Origin: Cytobacillus sp. FSL H8-0458 | GTDB lineage: Bacteria; Bacillota; Bacilli; Bacillales; Cytobacillaceae | Length of the DNA stretch: 64,000 nucleotides | Assembly (NCBI RefSeq): GCF_038002165.1 | Contig: NZ_JBBOBR010000001.1 | Coordinates: 3,782,001 to 3,846,000, forward strand | Direction of reading: 5' to 3' | In this document: in pieces, positions 19,842 to 28,772 of the stretch | How positions within the stretch are numbered: the stretch's first letter is position 1 | How the letters are laid out: each line of letters begins with the position of its first letter | Translations under genes and position numbers: made by a program | Notes under the pieces: generated by a model | Seen by the model: the letters and a program-made list of their open reading frames with translations, nothing else | What the model was told of the DNA's origin: nothing | The model's database searches: none

Positions 19842-21755
19842 ATGAATAAGCACTATTTTTATATAGTTATTTTATTAATAGGATCGATTGTATTTCCTTC
19901 CTCAGGATATACAGAGGATTCTAAGAAGGAAAACAAGGTTGTACTGATTTCCTTTGATGGAATGAGAAACGACCTGGCAAAAGAGTTTGTAAAGGACGGC
20001 AAGCTTCCTCATATTAAGTCACTTATGGAGAACGGAGTAGCCGCCAAGGATTCCAAGACTGTAACCCCCTCTCTGACCGCACCATCACATGCGGCAATTG
20101 CTTCAGGTGCAGTTCCATCGGAAACCGGCATGGTCAGCAATAAATGGCAGGACCCCAACAAGGAATTGGCCAATGGAGAAAGCGCTTTTCATCAGCCGCT
20201 TGATAAAAGCCCGCTTTGGGCAGAAGCCAAAAAGAATGGCAAAACAACAGCAACCCTGCTGTTTCCCGGGTCAAACCCTGATGCAGGCGAACAGGCTGAT
20301 TATGCAGTTTATTATGGTGAAACCTGGGCAGAAAGCTCTCTGGATAAGCTTCAGTTCAAAAAAACAGAGAGCTGGGAGCACACCGAAAACAGCTTTAGCC
20401 CTGCAAAAGAAGCTGCAGTGAAGCTGCCATTGAAAAAAGCAAAGAATAAAGAGATCTATATATTAGCTTTAGACACTTCGGATGATGGAAAAACCGGCTA
20501 TAACCGCTTCATTTTTTCGGAAAACCGTTCGGCAGACTCCGAAGATGTTATCGTCAATGCCAATGAATGGGGGTCAATTCCTGTTGAAGCTGACGGTGAA
20601 TCTGCAGGGTTCTGGTTTAAGCTGAAAACTGATGCCAGCCTTGAGAAAGCGAGCATTTACCGTACTGCCGTTACGTCAGCCCTCATTGAAGGTCCAGAAG
20701 GATTTGAAGAGGAGCTTCTATCGGAATTCGGCTTTTTCCCCGTCCAGGATGATACAAAGGCTTTTGAAAAAAAGTGGATTACTCGGGAAGAGTACGAGGA
20801 AATCGGTTCGCGTTTTGTCCGCTGGGCAACTGATGTGTCTCTTTATATTAAAGAAAAATACCAGCCCGATCTGCTGATGTTTTATACACCTCAGATTGAT
20901 TATGAATCACATCATTTTCTGCTGGCAGATCCGCGGCAGCCCGGGTATTCAGAGAAAAATTCCCAAAGACATTCGAAATACATTGAATGGGCCTACAAGC
21001 TTGCAGATGATGTCGTGGGAAAGACGATGGACAGCCTTAGCGAAGAAGACCACCTTCTTGTGGTATCTGATCACGGCATGGAGCCAGTCCACACCATTCT
21101 GGCTCCAAACACTCTTCTGAAAGAAGCAGGTCTTTTAATGACAGATAAAAAAGGCAGAGTGGATGAGGAGAACTCCAAAGCAATGGCTGTAGCCAGCGGA
21201 TCAGCTGCCCAAATTTATCTGAATGAAAACCTCTCCAAAAGAGAAAAGGAAAAGGCTGCAGACCAAGTGGTGAAACTCTTTAGCGAATATAAAATCAAAT
21301 CCGAATTTAAGACAAAAATCCTAAAGGGCTATTTGGGTGAAGCCGGTGATTTCCTCGCCGAAGGAAAGTTCAGCCAATTTAATCAAACGGCAAAGCATTT
21401 TTCCAATTACCTCTTTAGGAAAGAAGAAAAGCCTTATCAGATTGCCTATGATAATAAAAAAGAGAATAAGCACCCTAATCAGGGAGACATATTGCTGCTT
21501 GGTGCAAGAGGCTATATGATGGGCAGCAGCTTAACAAGCCCCCAAATGCCGGCAATAGAACTCGGCAGCCATGGCGGCAATCCTGATCGGAAAGAACTTA
21601 AGGCTGTATTCTTTGCACAAGGCCCTTCTTTTAAAAATGACAGCCGAATTGGCTCGATTACCGCACTGGATATCGCCCCAACCGTTTATAAACTGCTGGA
21701 GATACCGGCTCCTGACTTTTTGGAGGGGAAAGTTCTAAAAGATGCTTTAGAATAA
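19842..21755 (+). CDS. exported alkaline-phosphatase-superfamily phosphodiesterase
   Basis: 637-residue exported enzyme of the nucleotide pyrophosphatase/phosphodiesterase branch of the alkaline phosphatase superfamily. The signal peptide spans residues 1-25. Metal and nucleophile residues are visible: ISFDGMRNDL near 38, the nucleophile Thr region in TVTPSLTAPSHAAIASG near 78, QIDYESHH near 352, VVSDHGMEPVH near 404, and a final His in ELGSHGGNPD. An insertion (about 150-290) of unknown fold lies between the early motifs. It probably cleaves phosphodiester or phosphate groups outside the membrane. A sigma-B-like promoter precedes it. Confidence 0.9.
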   Translation: MNKHYFYIVILLIGSIVFPSSGYTEDSKKENKVVLISFDGMRNDLAKEFVKDGKLPHIKSLMENGVAAKDSKTVTPSLTAPSHAAIASGAVPSETGMVSNKWQDPNKELANGESAFHQPLDKSPLWAEAKKNGKTTATLLFPGSNPDAGEQADYAVYYGETWAESSLDKLQFKKTESWEHTENSFSPAKEAAVKLPLKKAKNKEIYILALDTSDDGKTGYNRFIFSENRSADSEDVIVNANEWGSIPVEADGESAGFWFKLKTDASLEKASIYRTAVTSALIEGPEGFEEELLSEFGFFPVQDDTKAFEKKWITREEYEEIGSRFVRWATDVSLYIKEKYQPDLLMFYTPQIDYESHHFLLADPRQPGYSEKNSQRHSKYIEWAYKLADDVVGKTMDSLSEEDHLLVVSDHGMEPVHTILAPNTLLKEAGLLMTDKKGRVDEENSKAMAVASGSAAQIYLNENLSKREKEKAADQVVKLFSEYKIKSEFKTKILKGYLGEAGDFLAEGKFSQFNQTAKHFSNYLFRKEEKPYQIAYDNKKENKHPNQGDILLLGARGYMMGSSLTSPQMPAIELGSHGGNPDRKELKAVFFAQGPSFKNDSRIGSITALDIAPTVYKLLEIPAPDFLEGKVLKDALE

Positions 21756-21756
21756 A

Positions 21757-21796
21757 AACACGGCCTTGCTATGTGCTGCAAGGCCGTGTTTCATTT
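21757..21796 (+). terminator. Terminator of the phosphodiesterase gene
   Basis: AACACGGCCTTG pairs with CAAGGCCGTGTT, followed by a U-rich tail two bases after the stop. Confidence 0.88.
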
Positions 21797-21824
21797 TAAA
21801 AAAACCCACCCCTAAAGAGATGGG
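21797..21824 (-). terminator. Terminator of the soluble histidine kinase gene
   Basis: On the minus strand CCCATC pairs with GGTGGG (one wobble) and runs into TTTTTTT. Confidence 0.75.
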
Positions 21825-21833
21825 CAGAACAAA

Positions 21834-23297
21834 CTATATACAATCCAATTCTACAGTCACCGTAGTTCCTTCACCTATAAAACTATCGATAGTCATCAGC
21901 CCTTGATGTTCCTGTATAATCTTGTTGCTGACTGTGAGCCCCAGACCGATTCCTTTATCTTTTGTTGTATAAAAAGGTGTCCCAAGATGCTTAAGCATTT
22001 CATCATCAATGCCTGCCCCTTCATCTGCAAAAGCAATCCTTACACGCCCGCTCTCTATTTGCTGCGTGCTGACATATACATTTCCTCCGTTTGGCATAGC
22101 TTCAATCGCATTTTTTAAAAAGTTCACAAACACTTGCTTCAGCTGAGGAGGTGAACATAACAGCATAATATCATTCTCACTATGTTTGAGATGAATCTGG
22201 ACATTATGAAGCAGTGCCTGCGGATGAAGCACCTTAATCGTACTTTCCAGAATAGACATTAAGTTTCCTTTCTCAAACTCGATTGCCTGAGGCTTTGCCA
22301 AAGACATGAACTCATTGACAATGATATCAATTCGATCAAGCTCTTCCATAATAATGGAAAGATAATTATCCTGTTTTTCCTGATTAATGCTTGATTGGAG
22401 CAGTTTTGAAAAACCTTTTAAAGAAGTCAGCGGGTTCCTGATTTCGTGGGCAACCCCTGCAGCAAGCTGTCCGATAATGGAAAGGCGATCCAAATTCCTC
22501 AAAACAGCATCATTATTCACCCTGTCAGTTATATTTCTGCCTACTGCCACAAATAATTCAATTTCACCCCTATCGTTGAAAATAGGGGAAATGCTAGCCT
22601 CTACGAAAACGACATCACCATTGGCCGTATTCATTTTTGTCTCAAGGAGCTGAGGCTCTCCTGTTTTAAGCAGGTTTTGAGAGACCTTGTTAAACTTTTC
22701 CCTCTCTTCCTCTGAATATATGAAAGTGGTGCAAGACTTCCCCACAAGCTGCAGCGGCGAATATCCCAATACTTTTTCATGAGATGGGGATGCATAAATC
22801 ACCGTTTGTTCCCTTGTGAAGACCTTGATCATATCTGTCGTATTCTTCGTAATTAAGTCATACAGTTCCCTGGTTTTTCTTAATTCCCTCTCCATACTTT
22901 TAAACTCTGTCATATCACGGAATATAGCCAGAACAGCTATGATTTTTCCCTTGGAATTTCTGAAAGGAGAATAGGAAACCGATATATCCAGAATCGAACC
23001 ATCCTGATGATAGCGCTGTGTGATCACATTGCTGTAAACCTTCCCCAGCTTGACCAGTTTTATAATCTTCTTCACTTCTTCCAGATTCTGAAAATCGGTA
23101 AATTTCCTGCCGATAACCTGCGCTTCGGTATAGCCAAAAATCACCGTATACATATGATTGACCCTTATAAAACGGTTTTCCATATCAATGATGGCAACCC
23201 CATCTGCCGTACAATTCAGGAACAAATCGAGCAATTCATCAGGATTGGAATATATCGATTCACCATCATTACCAAGGATCGGGAAATCATTGACCAT
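21834..23297 (-). CDS. soluble PAS sensor histidine kinase (orphan)
   Basis: 487-residue cytoplasmic kinase without membrane helices. Two PAS domains (about 22-140 and 145-265; DGVAIIDMENRFIRVN, DMIKVFTREQTVIYASPS) precede a HisKA helix with His284 in GVAHEIRNPLTSLKGF and a HATPase_c domain (NFLKNAIEAM, DEGAGI, KGIGLGLTVSN). The catalytic core closely resembles that of the membrane kinase at 14692. No response regulator is adjacent, so Spo0F-type phosphorelay input is likely (inference). Start: ATG 23297 after GGGGTGAGG; a GTG at 23306 lies inside that ribosome binding site. Confidence 0.92.
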   Translation of the reverse strand: MVNDFPILGNDGESIYSNPDELLDLFLNCTADGVAIIDMENRFIRVNHMYTVIFGYTEAQVIGRKFTDFQNLEEVKKIIKLVKLGKVYSNVITQRYHQDGSILDISVSYSPFRNSKGKIIAVLAIFRDMTEFKSMERELRKTRELYDLITKNTTDMIKVFTREQTVIYASPSHEKVLGYSPLQLVGKSCTTFIYSEEEREKFNKVSQNLLKTGEPQLLETKMNTANGDVVFVEASISPIFNDRGEIELFVAVGRNITDRVNNDAVLRNLDRLSIIGQLAAGVAHEIRNPLTSLKGFSKLLQSSINQEKQDNYLSIIMEELDRIDIIVNEFMSLAKPQAIEFEKGNLMSILESTIKVLHPQALLHNVQIHLKHSENDIMLLCSPPQLKQVFVNFLKNAIEAMPNGGNVYVSTQQIESGRVRIAFADEGAGIDDEMLKHLGTPFYTTKDKGIGLGLTVSNKIIQEHQGLMTIDSFIGEGTTVTVELDCI

Positions 23298-23381
23298 TAA
23301 CCTCACCCCATTTAATAACTCTATAAACTATATTTTACAGAATTATATGAAAAAAAGCATGAGGATTCTTTAGAGCTCAAT

Positions 23382-23413
23382 AAAAAAAAAGCAGCTTTCC
23401 CTCAGGTCAGCTG
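23382..23413 (-). terminator. rlmCD terminator
   Basis: On the minus strand GGCAGCT (overlapping the stop codon) pairs with AGCTGCT and runs into nine U. Confidence 0.85.
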
Positions 23414-24786
23414 CCCTCTATCCATTCCAATCCCGCGACTGCTTCACAATGCATAGTCTGCGGGAACATGTCCACAGGCTGCACTTCGATGGTTTTATAT
23501 CCACCATCCTCCAAAATACGCAGATCCCTTGCCAATGTTCCCGGATTGCAGGATACATAGACAACTTTCTTTGGCTTCATACTTAAGATGGTTTTCAAAA
23601 GGGCTTCATCACAGCCCTTTCTCGGCGGGTCAACGACCAGCACATCTGCCATGTTCCCCTTTTTATACCATTCAGGAATTACTTCTTCTGCTTTCCCCAC
23701 TGCGAATGAAGCATTTGTCATCCGGTTCAGTTCCGCATTCCTCTTCGCATCCTCAATGGCTTCCGGCACGATTTCAACACCGAACACTTCTTTTGCTTTC
23801 TGTGCCAGGAAAAGAGAGATGGTGCCAATACCGCAGTACGCATCGATAACTTTTTCTTCACCGCTCAAATCCGCATATTCCAATGCCTTATCATATAAAA
23901 CCTTCGTTTGCTCCGGATTCACCTGATAAAAGGAGCGTGCTGAAATCGCAAATTTGATATCGCCAATAAAATCATAGATCACTTCTTCGCCCCAAAGGAC
24001 TCGTGTAACATCTCCCATGATCACATTTGTCTTCCGCGAATTCACGTTATGGACGATGGATTTAACACCTTCGATGCTTGATGCAATCTCTTCCGCAATC
24101 TTTTGCTTATGCGGAAGCTCGTTCGTCCTGGTAACAAGAACAATCATCACTTCGCCGGACGCAAGCCCATAGCGCGCCATCACGTGGCGGAGCTCGCCTT
24201 TATGCCTGCCTTCATCATAAGCGCGAACACCATAGCGGCCGCAAATTTCCTTTACCTTTTGAACAACCTCATCATTTTTTTCCTGCTGAATGAGACATTC
24301 CTTCATATCGATGATCTGGTGGGTGCGCTGCTGGTAAAACCCGCCGATCAGACCGCCCTCCTGCTCTCCAATCGGAACCTGCGCTTTATTTCTGTAGCGC
24401 CACGGATCCTTCATGCCGAGAACCGGATGCACCTTGACGCCCTCAAGCTTCCCGATTCTTTCCAGAACATCTCTGACCTGTTTTTCCTTGGCGAGAAGCT
24501 GGCCTTCATAGCTCAGGTGCTGCAGCTGACATCCGCCGCATTCCTTATAAATCGGGCAGGGTGCTTCTACCCGGTATGGGCTGCTTTCGTATGTCTCGAT
24601 CAGGCGCCCAAATCCATATCCCTTATTCACCTTAATCACTTTTACCTTTGCTCTCTCACCGGGAAGCCCATCCGGCACAAAAAGCGGATAACCGTCCACC
24701 TTTGCCACTCCTGCCCCTTCATGGGTCAAATCCTCAAATGTAACATCTATATAATCATTTTTCTGCACAGGTAATGTTCTGCTCAT
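23407..24786 (-). CDS. rlmCD: 23S rRNA (uracil-C5)-methyltransferase RlmCD
   Basis: SAM-dependent RNA m5U methyltransferase of 459 residues, the same length as B. subtilis RlmCD (YefA), which methylates U747 and U1939 of 23S rRNA. An N-terminal TRAM domain (about 10-65; [22 protein letters not shown]) precedes the Fe-S cysteines in [11 protein letters not shown] and a SAM fold with [24 protein letters not shown] and catalytic Cys in [13 protein letters not shown], ending with the catalytic-base region [15 protein letters not shown] 24786 is chosen with GGAAG upstream; a much longer in-frame reading to 24909 is not supported. dgkB is upstream, as in B. subtilis. Confidence 0.95.
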   Translation of the reverse strand: MSRTLPVQKNDYIDVTFEDLTHEGAGVAKVDGYPLFVPDGLPGERAKVKVIKVNKGYGFGRLIETYESSPYRVEAPCPIYKECGGCQLQHLSYEGQLLAKEKQVRDVLERIGKLEGVKVHPVLGMKDPWRYRNKAQVPIGEQEGGLIGGFYQQRTHQIIDMKECLIQQEKNDEVVQKVKEICGRYGVRAYDEGRHKGELRHVMARYGLASGEVMIVLVTRTNELPHKQKIAEEIASSIEGVKSIVHNVNSRKTNVIMGDVTRVLWGEEVIYDFIGDIKFAISARSFYQVNPEQTKVLYDKALEYADLSGEEKVIDAYCGIGTISLFLAQKAKEVFGVEIVPEAIEDAKRNAELNRMTNASFAVGKAEEVIPEWYKKGNMADVLVVDPPRKGCDEALLKTILSMKPKKVVYVSCNPGTLARDLRILEDGGYKTIEVQPVDMFPQTMHCEAVAGLEWIEGS

Positions 24787-24910
24787 CATTTTCTTCCTTT
24801 TCAGCTTAATTCCGTGACCTTTTTTGACTAGACAGATTGTATCATAAAACAGGGGTAAATACGAAATGGATATCTTTCGGATTCTGAATCTTTGCATAGC
24901 CTGAAGCATG

Positions 24911-25030
24911 CCTATTAGCAGATTCTAACCCTTTATTTGCATATTTTCCGGTCTATTTGCAAGGTTTCCATATCTATTTGCTCTTTCACTCTTCTATTGG
25001 CAGGAATACTTTTCTATTTGCATCGTTCAC
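24911..25030 (-). repeat. Six-unit array, core TGCAAATAGA, period 20-21 nt
   Basis: Read on the minus strand, the cores TGCAAATAGA, TGCCAATAGA, AGCAAATAGA, TGCAAATAGA, TGCAAATAAA and TGCTAATAGG recur every 20-21 bases with unrelated 10-11 nt segments between. It lies just downstream of the dgkB terminator and reads in the dgkB sense. Confidence 0.85.
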
Positions 25031-25052
25031 AACTTCATGTGTTTTCGCAAAA

Positions 25053-25082
25053 TTAAAAGCCCGCCCTGTAATAGAGCGGACT
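25053..25082 (-). terminator. dgkB terminator
   Basis: On the minus strand GTCCGC pairs with GCGGGC (one wobble) around a 10-12 nt loop and is followed by TTTTAATTTT. Confidence 0.7.
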
Positions 25083-25087
25083 TCCTA

Positions 25088-26023
25088 TTATTCGCGGGAG
25101 CTTTCCCAATCGGTGGGACGGTCTTCTTCACGAATCTGGTCAATAGGGACAAATACTTCCAAATGTCTGTACAGGTTTACGAATTCGGCAGGAAGCAGCC
25201 CGCCAAATTCACCGTCAAGATTGAGCTGTACTTTCTCTTTGGAGTGCACTTTAATGCGATTTGCCTGCGTGTAGATGACGTTCGGATCCTTTACATGCTC
25301 ACCCCGGACTGCCATTGTCGCGATCCGGATAAAATCGGCGAGGTTGGTTTTCTTTAAAATCAGCAGGGAAAATAGCCCGTCATTAATACAGGAATCCGGC
25401 GCAAGCTTCTCAAACCCGCCGACTGAATTTGTCAGACCGACAAGGAAAAGCATGACCTCACCCTCAAAGATTTTGCCATCAAACTCGATGCTCACTTCAG
25501 TTGAACGGATTGAAGGCAGCATTTCAATTCCCTTTAGGTAATAGGCAAGCTGGCCAATCATGGTTTTAAGCTTGCTTGGCACCTCGTAAGTCAGCTCTGT
25601 CAGCCTTCCTCCACCGGCAATATTAATAAAATATTTATCATTTATGCGGCCAATATCAACAGGAATGGTATCTCCTTTTACAATGATATCTGCTGCCGCT
25701 TCCACATCTCTTGGAATATGGAGAGCACGGGCAAAATCATTGGTTGTGCCCGTTGGGATAATGCCGAGGCGAGGACGGTAATCCTGTTCGGCGAGTCCAT
25801 TTACAACCTCATTAATCGTACCGTCTCCGCCTGCTGCAACGACCAGGTCGAATCGGCGTTCAACAGCTGTCCGGGCAGCTTTAATCGCATCCCCTTCACC
25901 TGTGGTGGCGTGGCATGAGGTTTCATAGCCAGCTCTCTCCAATTTTTGCAAAACCTCTGCTAAATGTCTCTTAAAAATTTCCCGGCCTGAAGTCGGATTA
26001 TAAATAATTCTTGCTCTTTTCAT
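25088..26023 (-). CDS. dgkB: diacylglycerol kinase
   Basis: 311-residue soluble lipid kinase that phosphorylates diacylglycerol to phosphatidic acid, recycling the diacylglycerol released by lipoteichoic acid synthesis (known for B. subtilis DgkB). The N-terminal ATP site shows ARIIYNPTSGRE at 4-15 and VVAAGGDGTINEVVNGL near 61-77, then IPTGTTNDFAR near 90. A C-terminal beta-sandwich contains LNLDGEFGG, where the catalytic Asp is expected. The ribosome binding site is modest (AGGATGATGGG). The conserved order dgkB-rlmCD is kept, but swrC, which lies here in B. subtilis, is missing. Confidence 0.94.
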   Translation of the reverse strand: MKRARIIYNPTSGREIFKRHLAEVLQKLERAGYETSCHATTGEGDAIKAARTAVERRFDLVVAAGGDGTINEVVNGLAEQDYRPRLGIIPTGTTNDFARALHIPRDVEAAADIIVKGDTIPVDIGRINDKYFINIAGGGRLTELTYEVPSKLKTMIGQLAYYLKGIEMLPSIRSTEVSIEFDGKIFEGEVMLFLVGLTNSVGGFEKLAPDSCINDGLFSLLILKKTNLADFIRIATMAVRGEHVKDPNVIYTQANRIKVHSKEKVQLNLDGEFGGLLPAEFVNLYRHLEVFVPIDQIREEDRPTDWESSRE

Positions 26024-26276
26024 AGCCCATCATCCTATTATTGAAATATCTAAACTTAATCCTCTTTATTCCATCTTTTTACATCATAGCGAATAGTCCA
26101 CGGCTTAGCAATTATTCACTGCTATCCGTTTCTATTCTATTCACTTCCTGCTATTTTCACAAGTAGTCAGATGCACAAATGAATTATACCCTCATTAGGC
26201 AAAAAAGTATCGTAATTAAGTTATATTTCTTGGCCTGTTGATCTAAAATCATCATTAGCCAGGATAAGGCAGAGCA

Positions 26277-26894
26277 TTATTCCTGTTTCAGGTCCTGCAA
26301 AACAAGGCTCTTAACATAGTCAATAATGGTTCTATATGGATATTCATCATTGATTACTCTATGAAGCATGGCCCCGTCCATAAAAGTCCAGAACAATCCC
26401 GCTACATGATTTGGGTCTGTAGCGGAACGGAATTCCCCGGCATCCTGTCCTTCCTCCATAATATCTGTTATCAGCTTTAAAAAGAACTTCTTTCCCCGTT
26501 CATTGAGGATTCGATTCAGGTTCTCATCTCTTGAGGAATGCAGCGTAAATTCCAGCTGCACAGTTATTCTGTCTTTTCGTTCCTCGCTGAATGGGCTCAT
26601 ATCCCTGTACAAGTCAAACAGGTATTCAAGTTTCTCTTCCGCGGAGGAGAACATGGATATTTTCTCTGCAAGTCTTGCATTAGCTGATTCTGTCTGCTCA
26701 TTCAACAGCTCCAAATAGATTTCTTCCTTGCTTTTAAAATAATTATAGATGGCTCCCTTGCTTATTCCTGAGTAGGCGACTATATCATCTATGGTTGCTG
26801 CCTGAAATCCTTTTTTGGCAAAACAGGCCAAGGCGCCAGACAGGATCTCTTTCTTTTTTTTCCGTTTATATTCCTCTGATACAATAGGCGGCAA
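26277..26894 (-). CDS. TetR/AcrR-family transcriptional regulator
   Basis: 205-residue repressor. The N-terminal HTH spans about 14-60 (ILSGALACFAKKGFQAATIDDIV, SGISKGAIYNYFKSKEEIY), and an all-helical ligand domain follows. It occupies the place of yerO (between gatB and dgkB in B. subtilis), but no RND pump gene is present here. The TTG start follows GGAGGGACAGAA. A small unknown gene lies 49 bp upstream and is probably cotranscribed. A half-palindromic ACTGATCGGT upstream of the pair is a plausible autoregulatory operator. Confidence 0.9.
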   Translation of the reverse strand: MPPIVSEEYKRKKKKEILSGALACFAKKGFQAATIDDIVAYSGISKGAIYNYFKSKEEIYLELLNEQTESANARLAEKISMFSSAEEKLEYLFDLYRDMSPFSEERKDRITVQLEFTLHSSRDENLNRILNERGKKFFLKLITDIMEEGQDAGEFRSATDPNHVAGLFWTFMDGAMLHRVINDEYPYRTIIDYVKSLVLQDLKQE

Positions 26895-26943
26895 TTCTGT
26901 CCCTCCAAGGCAACTGATTTATTCTCTTTCAGTTATGCATTTA

Positions 26944-27201
26944 TCAGCAGCACTTTCGGCTGATTTCACTGTCTTTCAGAACTTCTTCTATATACAGGCT
27001 GGCATGTTCACTCGTGATTTCCGTGCTTTCCTCCGCCAATCCCGCTCTTATCAAGTCTTCTTTCATTTTAGCGAGAAATAAATCTCTGATAGCTGCTGAA
27101 CGGCACGGCTGCAGCTGCGCTGCCAAATCCCAAATCCATTGCTCAAGATGGACACTCTTGCTCTTTTTTTGCATTTCCTGCGGAACCTGCCTTCTTCCCA
27201 T
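26944..27201 (-). CDS. small protein of unknown function upstream of the TetR gene
   Basis: 85-residue, mostly helical, soluble protein; not recognised. An amphipathic segment (HLEQWIWDLAAQLQPCRSAAIRDLFLAKMKEDLIRAGL) and a C-terminal SRKCC are the only marked features. GGGGAG eight bases before the ATG supports translation. A GTG three codons earlier is an alternative. It probably shares a promoter with the TetR gene and might be its partner or target. Confidence 0.6.
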   Translation of the reverse strand: MGRRQVPQEMQKKSKSVHLEQWIWDLAAQLQPCRSAAIRDLFLAKMKEDLIRAGLAEESTEITSEHASLYIEEVLKDSEISRKCC

Positions 27202-27235
27202 ATCTCCCACTCCCCAGGTATTGTAATTAAAATAA

Positions 27236-27245
27236 ACTGATCGGT
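27236..27245. promoter_or_regulatory. Candidate TetR-type operator
   Basis: ACTGATCGGT is an 8-of-10 palindrome located 35 bp upstream of the first gene of the TetR unit, the usual place for autoregulation. Confidence 0.35.
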
Positions 27246-27292
27246 CTTTTTTATTGTAAGTATTTTTATATGAATTTTCAAATTTTTTAATG

Positions 27293-27322
27293 TAAAAAAA
27301 CTCCTAACTTCGGTTAAGAGTT
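27293..27322 (-). terminator. Terminator of the zf-HC2 protein gene
   Basis: On the minus strand AACTCTTAAC pairs (one wobble) with GTTAGGAGTT around CGAA, followed by TTTTTTA. Confidence 0.88.
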
Positions 27323-27680
27323 ACTCCTGATCTATTTGATTTTTCTCCCGGTACATGGTTACTAATCCCCCAATAAGCACAAAGCAGGCGAAGGCAAGAG
27401 GGAACCAGCGCTCAAACCAGGAGGCTTTAGGAGGAAGCCCACTCTGTTCCTGAGAAGCTTCTTCGGGGGTTCCGCCTGCAATCTGAGCCATAACAAGATT
27501 GGTAAAGGCCTCTTCCCCCGGCATTGCGGGCAAGGAGTACTCCTCCTCTTCCATCGCTTCGAGGTATACTTCCAGACATTGATCACATATATAGAGATGA
27601 TCTTCATAGAGTTCACGCTCAGGTTCAGAAAGCTCATTTTTCGAATATTTCCGCCATTCCTCTAATGAAAAATGCTCCAT
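27321..27680 (-). CDS. anti-sigma-factor-like zinc-finger membrane protein
   Basis: 119-residue protein with the ZAS/zf-HC2 arrangement of anti-sigma factors: His28, Cys32 and Cys35 in EDHLYICDQC, an acidic middle (EAMEEEEY) and one membrane helix near residues 90-108 (FPLAFACFVLIGGLVTMY). Known family members hold an ECF sigma factor at the membrane, but no sigma-factor gene is adjacent here. The ATG at 27680 follows GGAAGGAG by nine bases; a longer reading to 27815 has no ribosome binding site. A strong terminator isolates it from the TetR unit. Confidence 0.75.
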   Translation of the reverse strand: MEHFSLEEWRKYSKNELSEPERELYEDHLYICDQCLEVYLEAMEEEEYSLPAMPGEEAFTNLVMAQIAGGTPEEASQEQSGLPPKASWFERWFPLAFACFVLIGGLVTMYREKNQIDQE

Positions 27681-28043
27681 GAAAATCATCTCCTTCCAAT
27701 GTTCCTTACAGGGAGTGCTTTGAAGCACAAATAATATCCTGCAGGGTATTATTTTTATCAAACATATCCTTAAAACTATTCGAATAACATGCTTTCTTTT
27801 TGAGTGCCGAAACAATCATAATTTAGAGGAAAGAATAATTCAATACCTTTTTTATAATAATCTCTCACTAAAAAAGTTACAGAATTTTCTATTCCGGATA
27901 ATGATTAATTCTCCCTTTTCACTAAACCATTATATGGTAAACTGTAAGCAATGACTACATGCAGAGGAGGCTAGTAAAAAAATTTCAAATAAAGGACAAC
28001 TCTAAATAACAATTGAATATATTGATGAAAAAGGATGAATACG
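27681..28043. other. Divergent promoter region (363 bp)
   Basis: AT-rich space between the zf-HC2 gene and plsY. A small inverted repeat (GTGCTT-TG-AAGCAC, 27715-27728) lies in the leader of the zf-HC2 gene, and a short palindrome ACCAT-TAT-ATGGT lies near 27926-27938 before plsY. No coding region was seen. Confidence 0.6.
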
Positions 28044-28670
28044 ATGACTCTTCTTATTTACCTGGCAGCATACTTGATAGGATCAATTCCTACTGCCTTA
28101 TTGTTTGGCAAATTTGCCTTTGGAATTGACATTCGTGATCATGGCAGCAATAATCCTGGTGCGACTAATACATTAAGGGTTCTTGGCAAGAAAGCGGCTA
28201 TTGTGGTTCTGCTGGTGGATGTGAGCAAGGGTGCTGCAGCTGCGGCAATTCCTGTGATTCTGAACGCTGAGGCTGATCCGCTAATAGTCGGGATGGTTGC
28301 AGTTGCCGGCCACTGCTTTCCGGTCTTTGCAGGATTCCGCGGAGGAAAAGCCATCGCAACCACCGCAGGTGTATTGCTTTCTGTAAATATTTGGATGTTT
28401 TTAATCGCCTATATTTCTTTTATAGCTGTCATTTTCCTAACGAAGTATGTATTTTTTGGCTCTTTATCAGTGGGTGGATCCTTGCTTATCTATTCCTTAT
28501 TTACTGAAGGCACTGAACATGAACTTATCTTTTCTATTTTCCTATTATTTCTGATTTTCCTGCATCGTTCGAACATTAATAACTTTATTGATAATAAGGA
28601 GCCTAAAATCAATGATAAGCGCTTAAAAGATGACCGCATCCCTCCAAGAGATGATAAAAAGCGTGCTTAA
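28044..28670 (+). CDS. plsY: glycerol-3-phosphate acyltransferase PlsY
   Basis: 208-residue integral membrane acyltransferase that transfers acyl from acyl-phosphate to sn-glycerol 3-phosphate, the first step of phospholipid synthesis. Five membrane segments. The three family motifs are visible: IGSIPTALLFGK near 12, DIRDHGSNNPGATNTLR near 30-46 and GHCFPVFAGFRGGKAIATT near 94. The charged C-terminal tail (KRLKDDRIPPRDDKKRA) is longer than usual. The ATG at 28044 has AAAAGG nine bases upstream; an ATG three codons earlier directly abuts it. Confidence 0.96.
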   Translation: MTLLIYLAAYLIGSIPTALLFGKFAFGIDIRDHGSNNPGATNTLRVLGKKAAIVVLLVDVSKGAAAAAIPVILNAEADPLIVGMVAVAGHCFPVFAGFRGGKAIATTAGVLLSVNIWMFLIAYISFIAVIFLTKYVFFGSLSVGGSLLIYSLFTEGTEHELIFSIFLLFLIFLHRSNINNFIDNKEPKINDKRLKDDRIPPRDDKKRA

Positions 28671-28673
28671 TTG

Positions 28674-28703
28674 AAACCCGGACCCTGCATTCGGGTTTTT
28701 TTA
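28674..28703 (+). terminator. plsY terminator
   Basis: AACCCG and CGGGTT flank an 11-nt loop and are followed by U7. Confidence 0.85.
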
Positions 28704-28772
28704 TTATTTTTCACATGAAAGCAGCTCTTTAAGCAAAACCTTTGAATAAAGTGCGTTCGAAGGAGCTTGCAT

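Larger units (their letters stand above)
24787..25087. other. dgkB-rlmCD intergenic region (301 bp)
   Basis: From right to left it holds the dgkB terminator, a six-unit 20-21 nt periodic repeat array (24911-25030) and about 120 bp containing the presumed rlmCD promoter and ribosome binding site. No credible small gene was seen. Confidence 0.8.

Noticed and set aside
26088-26160. Further 20-nt repeat array (CTATT / TTCAC motifs) upstream of dgkB
   Set aside because: Spacing between similar words is irregular (16-30 nt) and no core could be defined.
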